In this document: positions 8,245 to 14,655 of the stretch, piece after piece
How positions within the stretch are numbered: the first letter of the stretch is position 1
Layout of the letters: every line of letters starts with the position of its first letter
Assembly: GCA_027579435.1 (NCBI GenBank)
Contig: JANBPK010001412.1
Coordinates: forward strand, 1-14,655
From: Candolleomyces eurysporus
Taxonomy: Eukaryota > Basidiomycota > Agaricomycetes > Agaricales > Psathyrellaceae
Reading direction: 5' to 3'
Length of the DNA: 14,655 nt
Position numbers and translations under genes: made by a program
The notes under the pieces: model-generated
Told to the model about the DNA's origin: nothing
Seen by the model: only the letters and a program-made list of their open reading frames with translations
Database searches by the model: none

Positions 8245-10064
8245 TCATCGAGGTATCGATACCATGGAGTCTTCCTGACGCATGGCTGGCATTGGCAAGT
8301 CCGGGAAACGTTCGTTACGTGGTGATTCTTCCGGCGAATGTAGCACCTCTTTTCCTCTGAGCGTACTATTGCGGAGTTCGTCGGCGAAAGGACGATAATA
8401 GGCATCGCGGAGGTTGAGTATGAGGCGGCAGCCGAGAATCGGAGAGCCCATGGCTGAGATGTTCATCGTGTATTGTAGCGCACCCAACTACGGGAAAATG
8501 AGATATCGAAGAAGAGGGGAAGAGGGAAAGACTTACCGGGAGCACATACCACGCAAGGGTATTGAACATGCACATCAGCAGACCGCTAAGAAGAAATTGA
8601 GCTCGAGGTGGCGCATAGCAAGATAGATAACTCACATGAACGGGAAAATGATGCTGTCTCGTAGTAAAATCCGAAGCAGCGATTTTTCTTTCGACCAGCG
8701 CGTGTTTGCAAGAATTTCGGATGTTTCTGGGGACCTCTGACGAGCCAGCGCCTCTCTCCGGTATCGAATACCTTCCCGGGCCGCAAGTAGGAAAATCAGG
8801 AAATCAAAGATCATCATTAAGAACCACAATGCTGAGGACCAGGCAACCATATCCACTGGGATGCAGCTACGAAGTGTCTCGGAGAGCTCAACGGGAGCTG
8901 AGGTCGCAGTCAGACTACACGGAGATATCTCGAGACGATGCAAACTCACCGCCGGCTAATCGCACAGACAAGCCCGCCAAGATGCACGCGGCGGACATCT
9001 CGACAATGAAGGTGCCCGCAAGGCCAATAAGAATCTTCCTCTCGTGGCGATACATACTCACTATCCGATGAACCATAATTCCTGTGGAAAAATATTGAGT
9101 CGAGGATCAGCGACTGGTTCGATTCTGTTCACCTTGCATGGCTCCTAGTGTTGTGACGCTCAGAAAGGTCTGAACAGTTCCAAACGACTGGCCTGTTGAG
9201 GACAAAAGTGTGAGGAAGGTCTTGGCCGGGTAGAGTGACTTCAGGAGTAAGACTGACATCTGGAATTTGAGCCACGTCCATGAAACAATCAATGAGGGGA
9301 AAGGAGATGAGAGATAAGAAACGCACAGCTAACGAAAAATAGAGTTTCAGTACTCATCGCTGGGAAAGAACTTTGTCACGTACTCGCTGGAAGTATGCAC
9401 CATCCGGTACCCAGAGCAGCACTGTATGGCGCCCCTTAAATCATGGGAGCAAAATGAGCTTGATCAAGAGGACCCACCTGCTGTGCCATATCTAGAGACA
9501 AGACGATTAACGACACTAGCGCGGGATACTTCCGATATTACTTACAGGAAGAGGGCATCACCAACGTAGCGATTCTTTATTGATTGTTCAATCTCGAGTT
9601 TGACGGAATTTCAAGTGGATGGCTTGATAGCTTACCACGAAGTATAGGATTTGGGCCAACGATAGTTTCTTCTTCTACGGAGACACGCGTTTGAGCAGAG
9701 GGGGCAGCCTAACACAGATAACTTCGTACCCATATCAATTCAACCTACGTCCGGGGCGTCAGCCTGAGCGAGTGGGATCTCAATACGCGCAACTGCTGAC
9801 TTACTTCCAGGTCGAATGTCGAAACTGGAGAATCATATCTATCGTAAATTCAGAGTAAATCAAGAGAAGGGAAGAACGCACTATGATCCCATAGAACTAT
9901 CGTCGTGCACACCACTGTACGAACCGCATGTTCAACCCTGCAACTCCAACAATCCGGCTCCCCCTGATTTTCCACACACCTTGAAATAACGTTCCGTTAA
10001 AGAAGAGCCAGCCGCTTTGCTCTAGCGTTAGTGGTGCGGGTGTGTCTGAAGTGTAGACACTCAT
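8245..10064 (-). CDS. DUF6533-type seven-transmembrane protein, copy 3
   Basis: The start ATG at 10064 begins MSVYTSDTPAPLTLEQSGWL; the stop is TGA at 8245-8247. Exons read VVCTTIVLWDH, ISTFDLE (9824-9805), VELIW (9744-9730), KKKLSLAQILYFV (39 nt), NRYVGDALFL (29 nt), a 14-nt exon reading YGTA, VLLWVPDGAYFQR, SFGTVQTFLSVTTLGAMQ, GIMVHRIVSMYRHERKILIG plus TM4, APVELSETLRSCIP with TM5 LWFLMMIFDFLIFLL and RDSIIFPFI, a 49-nt exon GLLMCMFNTLAWYVLP, and 8487-8245 (GCRLILNLRDAYYRPF plus a cytosolic tail). This is the full DUF6533 signature followed by seven predicted TM helices, about 400 aa. It is the cleanest of the three copies; every resolved intron has GT-AG ends. The join between FQR and SFGTV (about 9170-9400) could not be fixed. 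Probably a plasma-membrane receptor-like protein of unknown ligand. Confidence 0.83.
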
Positions 10065-11088
10065 GAGTGGCGTGGAGGACGAGGAAGATGGTCAACACGG
10101 GATCATGCGAGAAGGGGGACAGAAACAGGGGAAGGGCAGGGTTAATTTACGCCCTCAAGGCCCCTCGATGTACTTATATTGGCCCCGTCGCGTAGACATT
10201 TGTAGACATGGAATCCGCGTCTGTTCTTGATTGGTAGTTCTAACCTTAGCTGTTTGATCGGTCTTTCTCACCTCACCTCCACAATATCTGATGAAATGAT
10301 CCTACCAGTGTGAGCGCCCAACAACTGTCAAAAAAGCCCCTGTAGGACCTGCACGACCGCGTCCAGTCCAGCCTTGCCCAACAGTCGACCAGCCAGGAAT
10401 CGGAAGACGAACACTTTTATCCGGACACGTGTGAAGGTGGGGAAAACAAGAATCCATATGAACTACCGAGGATTATCAGACACTTACTCTTCTCTGAATT
10501 CACAAAATGTCAGAAGGCCTCGCGGCACCGTCACTTCACGTCCGATATTCGATGTCCGACGCATCTGGTATCGCAACCTGGTTATTACGGCCGATCTCCC
10601 GTAAGAGCCTTCTTTCCGGGGGCCGGCAGTAGCCATCCGTTTCGGTGTAGACATGGGAGGTCTTACATACAACCTCAAAACGCTCAAATGGTGCCCCCTC
10701 CAGTCCTTATGGAACCCTGGTGGAGCCCATGCAAGGCAAAGCGGGCCTATTAATATTGCCAGCTAGATATGCACAGTAATAGTCGAGCATCAGAAGGCCG
10801 ATATGGAAATTAGAATTGAAAGGATGAGAATGAATATTAATGCTTCAGCGATCCTCGGGCTTACCTACTATCGTAGATCTATGACGATTCCACGGGCAAA
10901 GCAACAAATGGAAATGGAATTCGAGTAACACACTGTTGTCAGGTCGTGTCTTCCCCAGTCGTTCCCAACTTCGACTTCTGCGACATATTAGGATTGTCAC
11001 TGTGTTAGTTCTGCACACCTGATCATACCCATTCCAGGGGAATTAACCACGCTCGACTAGTTCCCCACAAGATATGCTGACAGGAATG
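10065..11088. other. Intergenic region, about 1 kb, no supported gene
   Basis: This lies upstream of copy 3. The ORFs at 10374-10604 (+) and 10484-10687 (-) overlap each other and show no domain. A short hydrophobic minus-strand frame near 10800-10860 (reads ALIFILILSILIS) is too short and has no convincing splice partner. I looked for DUF6533 exon landmarks (TFDLE, VELIW, NRY, GCRLIL) on the minus strand and saw none, so a fourth copy is not supported. Confidence 0.45.
10171..10182 (-). promoter_or_regulatory. CCAAT/TATA element upstream of copy 3
   Basis: Read on the minus strand this is CCAATATAAGTA: a CCAAT box running into a TATAA-like element, about 107-118 nt upstream of the ATG at 10064. 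A pyrimidine-rich stretch (about 10105-10125 on the minus strand) follows between it and the start, as is common around fungal transcription starts. Function is inferred from position only. Confidence 0.4.
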
Positions 11089-11850
11089 TCAAAGGGATCC
11101 AAAATACGGGCCGGTGGATTTCCGGTCTGTCGCGTCTAGATGGGAGATATTCAGGGTGTGCGCATTACGCCTCTGAGAAACGGAGCTATAAATGGAATTT
11201 GCGGTAAGTATGGCACTCACCGCGACTGACCGACGGCGGTTGCTCTAGACTTTAACGACCAAATTGATTATGCCATAAGATGACCGTACATAAAGATATG
11301 AAAAGAGTTGCTCACGTAAGGTTATTCAGCGGCACTAAAGCCCCAAAGACCTCGTAGGGTGAGAAGCCGGCGTTCCAATCCTGAACCGAATGCAATGAGA
11401 AATCAACGCTGCCTAACTCAGTGGTTTTCCTGGCGGCATTTTCTGCACGGATAAGGATCACGATGGTGGGGATCAAACGTCCCCAGGGTGCATCGGATGA
11501 GATTGACAAGTTTACCAATTGAGTCAAGCGAATGCCGTTCGCATCTGGCTCAGCCGTCAACGGATTGGAGACAGGATGCATGGCGCCATTGCTGCGGTCA
11601 TGAAATCCCCGATCGTTCCTATAGGACTGATGAGAAAAGAGTCCCAGTAGTGAGTACTTTGACCGAGCTCGAGGGAAGTGTTGGTCACTCACCAAATGAT
11701 TCTGACATGTTTCACCGGAATAGGCGGCTACAGATCACGCAAGGGTAGGGTAGAGCTCACCGAATCTTGATTGACGAGAGAAGGACCACAACCTTGAGAA
11801 CGTGGTTCGAATTCACGGGGTATCATCTATTATTTTAGACCATAGCTGTA
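11089..11850 (-). CDS. Possible small spliced gene or gene relic, unrecognised
   Basis: A minus-strand frame runs from about 11670 to 11312 and reads RLTQLVNLSISSDAPWG, RLIPTIVILIRAENAARKTT and YEVFGALVPLNNL. A GTGAGC donor at its end and a TAG acceptor further on allow short exons reading TATAVGQSR and then SVSQRRNAHTLNISHLDATD, ending at the TGA at 11089-11091. Upstream, a GTGAGT donor near 11690 and a TAG acceptor allow an exon reading AAYSGETCQNHL, but I could not fix a start codon that keeps the frame. No domain is recognised. The position, on the same strand between copy 3 and the DUF6535 gene, would allow a small gene, a diverged relic, or a chance open frame. Confidence 0.25.
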
Positions 11851-11992
11851 CAATATATACCTGAATCAGTTCGTCAGCAAAAANGGGGGGCGAAAAAGGT
11901 GCAGGATATCACCCACCAAAAAGACACGGAACGACCCAGTTCCACCCAAAGACAGACAATAAAAAGGGAGAGATTTAATATGAAAGGACCGA
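11717..11992. other. 3' flank of the DUF6535 gene
   Basis: This region follows the DUF6535 stop on the minus strand and overlaps the possible upstream end of the doubtful small gene. It is AT-rich around 11825-11860 and has an N at 11884 beside a G run. No other gene was seen. Confidence 0.4.
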
Positions 11993-14490
11993 TTAAATAT
12001 TCGCAATGGCGTCCAGCAACATCCTCCACTCTTCTCCCGAGAACCTCGAATCCCAAAACTCATGCCACCATTTTTCTCTCTGGAACACAGCAGGTGCCCC
12101 GCCCATACTAAGCATATGATCATCCAAGGCCCTAACCAGTCCCACCACAGACATCATAGGGTGCTCTTCATCCTCTACGACTTCCTGATCCATATGCGGG
12201 GGTTCAAAGGGCACGTAACCGGTCGAAGTGGTAGCCGAGAAGGCCGTCAGAACCGCAGGAGGAAAGACCTTGAGCACCCCCTCAGCGCAAAGTTTGACCC
12301 GTTCCCATCTGTCCATCTGCTTGCCCTTCCCCAACCATTCAATCAAAGCCTCGACAATGCTCAACACCAACTCCATATACTGGTCCTTCGTCTCTGGATT
12401 GAGCGCCTTCCGCCTTCCATCATCGACAAATATATCCGCAGCCGATATCTTGGCACCGCCGCCCCTCGAATGTGGTCCGATGAGCACCTGCGGCTCGTCG
12501 CTGAATCCGTAGAGGAGGTAGTAGACGAGGTTCCAGGCCATCACGACGTCCAGGACCCTAAGCCTGTCCAGCGTAATCAAGCCCCTGACGCACATCAACA
12601 CCTGTACCAACACCTCCTCGTCTTCATGCATGAGTTGATGCCGCTTGCCAATCGCTGCAGTGGCCCTTTCTTCTCCCTTTGTTGTACTCGGCCGTTGCTT
12701 GTCGAACTCTGTAAACGTTCCTTGCCGTCTTACAGTACGCCCACCAGCTCCTCCTGCTCCTCCTGTTCCTCCTGCTCCTCCTCCCGGAGTGGCAACGACG
12801 ACTTTCCCACTGAGTTCGATAAGAATTTCGGTGAGCCAGTCGTGGAACGGTTCAGGGACATGCTGCGTGTTCAAAATCCTCACCACAGCCTCCACATACG
12901 CGTTCTTCAACTTTGGGTGCGCATCCTGGTGCAAATGCAGATAAAAGGCCGAGATGATATCCCTCTTCTGCATCTCCCCGGGCGAGTACCTATCATCCAA
13001 CATTACTCGGAAGGTCGCCGCGTCCATTTGCCCCAGATCCAGATACATTCTCGCAATCGCTTGTTCAGCGGAGGGGATTTCGAGCTTGGATGTAAGGCAT
13101 GAATGGAGGGGTTGGACGGCGTCCACGTTTTGCTGCGCAAAGTTGGCGTTGAGCCAGTGCAGCGCGTCGTGCAGGTCTTCGCCGTCTTTCGTGTCCTTGG
13201 GGTTACCCCGGATGACGACGCTGGCGTCACGTAAACCGCGCCAGCGCATGTCAAACGCCAGCCAGTCGGTATCTGATGATGCCTTGAGAAGCCGATAGAA
13301 CCGAGAGGAATCCCGGGTCTTGGACCAAGGCAAGCCGAGGGATTTAGTAGCAAGGAGGAAGAGTGCGTTGGTGAATTGGTAAAATAACCACGACTGTGGC
13401 GACTTGTATGGGCATTGGAGGACCCGGAGGTGTTCGTTGGAGGTGAGAATTTGCTGGAGAGTGGGGAGAGCGGTGGTGACGATGATGAAGAGCAGAACGA
13501 TGCCAACAGCTATCGTGACGCACGCAGCGACAAACCGGTTGCGCGACCAGAGAAGGTCTAGCAGGCCGACAAAGAAAAGGACCAGGGAGACTTGCAATAT
13601 CAAGGGAAGCAGAGATAGGATCTCCGGCACGCGCCAATAGATCAATCCCTCGAAGCGCATCTGGCGTAGCGCGACGGCCTCTTTATGTGGAAGCGTCCCA
13701 TCCCGTTGGTACTCCCGCAGCCATTGCAGGCACAAGATCCCAATGAGCACGGTCGTGAGACTGAGTGTAAGGCTCAGAAACCATACGGCGTTGATACGTA
13801 TCTCCGTAGTTGATACCTCAAAGGGATCCACTACCAGGGACGCAGGAAGCGATCCTGAGTCCTTGGTTAGTTCGGCGGTGAGGTAGGCCATGAGCCGCGC
13901 GGTGGAACCCTCGGGTTCCTCCTTCAGCCACTTGTACGATTCAACGGTAAACGCTGTAATGGTAGCCGAGAATAAACCAGCCTATAAAGTAGTGAATAAC
14001 ACGAATCACACTGAGGACCGGAATGCATACGAAGATGAGCAATTTGTCGACTTCTTCCTTCCAAGCAGCGCACATTCCATCGTCGTATTTGTCCGCCAGC
14101 CTTCGGCATTTGTGCCATGAATCCTTTTCCTGCCTGGAAATAGCATACCGATACGGCCCTCCACTCTTCCACGGCCTGTCATTGGCGTCCTGAAACCCGA
14201 CCTGTGATATAGATCTGTCTCTCGCCGCCCCACGGCGGCTCAGACGAGATGTTGACTGGACAGTCAGGTTCAGCACCTTCCTGAGCCGTTCGAGGAAGCA
14301 ATAAACGCACCAGTCGATACGGGTTGTCCGTGTGCGACGCATGGCTGAAGCTCAGCCGAATCTTCTCCTCCACAGGGCTCGACTGCCACCGCCTCGCCTC
14401 CTCCAGCTCGAATTCCTCATCCTCCTTCACTACCGGTACGTCGTCTTCCTCTACATCTGTGGTACTGTCCATCCGATACTTCTCGTCCAT
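11993..14490 (-). CDS. DUF6535-domain membrane protein
   Basis: Three exons: 14490-14311, 14201-14031 and 13981-11993, giving 779 aa and a TAA at 11993-11995. Intron 2 (13982-14030, 49 nt) is certain: it joins KYDDGMCAAWKEEVDKLLIF to AGLFSATITAFTVESYKWL in frame. Intron 1 (14202-14310, GTGCGT donor, ACAG acceptor) restores the frame, but its ends are less sure. The N-terminal 60 residues are acidic. TM segments lie at about 118-136, 180-205, 238-262 and 267-292; this four-helix block with 'INAVWFLSLTLSLTTVLIG' is the DUF6535 hallmark, a basidiomycete family of unknown function. The remaining about 490 residues are helical and soluble, interrupted by a Gly-rich tract at 517-531. The ATG at 14490 (GCCATGG) is the first in frame after a stop. 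Likely in an internal or plasma membrane; no catalytic motif seen. Confidence 0.9.
12740..12788. repeat. Trinucleotide-type repeat encoding the Gly/Ala tract
   Basis: On the plus strand this is a run of CCT/GCT/CTC-type triplets; on the coding strand it reads as repeated GGA-GGA/GCA-GGA units. They encode the Gly-rich segment (PGGGAGGTGGAGGAGG) of the DUF6535 protein. It is a likely flexible linker and a candidate for length polymorphism by slippage. Confidence 0.75.
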
Positions 14491-14558
14491 GGCGACACCG
14501 TCCGCAGTAGCATGAGAGTTGAGAGCGAAGCCGTGACGAACCTTTAGAAGCTTCGACG

Positions 14559-14576
14559 TTGCATTTCATAATGCAA
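14559..14576. repeat. 7-bp perfect inverted repeat upstream of the DUF6535 gene
   Basis: Arms TTGCATT (14559-14565) and AATGCAA (14570-14576) flank a 4-nt loop, 69-86 nt upstream of the DUF6535 start. In the coding-strand sense the loop is ATGA, so an upstream ATG sits exactly in the loop. It may be a hairpin in the 5' leader or a dyad protein-binding site. Confidence 0.5.
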
Positions 14577-14655
14577 AGTTAAGGAACCCTCTTGACGGTT
14601 TCTATAATGGATCTTGAGCGGTGAATAGACTCTTTTGATGATCATCACACTCTAT

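Noticed and set aside
10374..10687. Overlapping ORFs on both strands
   Set aside because: Both are short, have no recognisable motif and no splice partners; they look like chance frames.
10800..10860. Short hydrophobic minus-strand frame that might be a TM exon of a fourth receptor copy
   Set aside because: The sequence is a simple A/T-rich stretch; no DUF6533 landmark or consistent splice sites occur in the surrounding kilobase.
11802..11828. tRNA-like T-arm (GTGGTTCGAATTCAC with a B-box-like core)
   Set aside because: A T-stem can be drawn, but no matching acceptor stem, A box or anticodon arm is present upstream at tRNA spacing.
12062..13102. 346-codon plus-strand ORF
   Set aside because: It lies fully antisense to the DUF6535 gene, is rich in His/Ser/Cys/Pro low complexity as expected of a shadow frame, and shows no domain.

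Overview
The window looks like nuclear DNA from a basidiomycete fungus (Agaricomycetes type). The genes are dense in short introns of about 45-75 nt with GTRNGT donors and YAG acceptors. Two of the protein families present, the DUF6533-type seven-transmembrane proteins and the DUF6535 membrane proteins, are, as far as I know, mostly expansions of mushroom-forming fungi. There are no operons, no Shine-Dalgarno spacing, and no tRNA, rRNA or CRISPR signals. Six single N bases (28, 42, 4119, 6809, 7711, 11884) show a draft assembly.

Layout: 1-573 (+) is the 3' end of an ABHD12-like alpha/beta hydrolase. The rest of the readable coding content is on the minus strand: a DUF6533-type receptor-like gene (copy 1, 705-2685); a Ser/Pro-rich, probably disordered protein (3144-4367); a second DUF6533-type gene (copy 2, 5419-7274); a third (copy 3, 8245-10064); a weakly supported small spliced gene or relic (about 11089-11850); and a three-exon DUF6535 gene (11993-14490).

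The most informative part is the array of three paralogous DUF6533-type genes. I rebuilt most of their exons by hand by comparing the copies. They share the same intron positions, including consecutive micro-exons of 20 and 15 nt and then exons of 39 and 29 nt. They also share a strongly conserved end of TM7 with a GCRLIL(N/H)LRDAYY(Q/R)PF motif, while their N- and C-terminal tails differ. Copy 1 shows signs of decay or altered splicing: one short exon could not be found and one junction needs a GC donor. One stretch around the third transmembrane segment could not be spliced confidently in any copy.

How the genes work together is not readable from the DNA. The three DUF6533-type proteins are plausible plasma-membrane receptors or sensors by topology. 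The DUF6535 protein is an N-terminal four-helix membrane protein with a long cytosolic helical region. The hydrolase is a lipid-lipase type enzyme. I saw no mobile element, biosynthetic cluster or defence-like system. The region fits a lineage-specific expansion of receptor-like genes.
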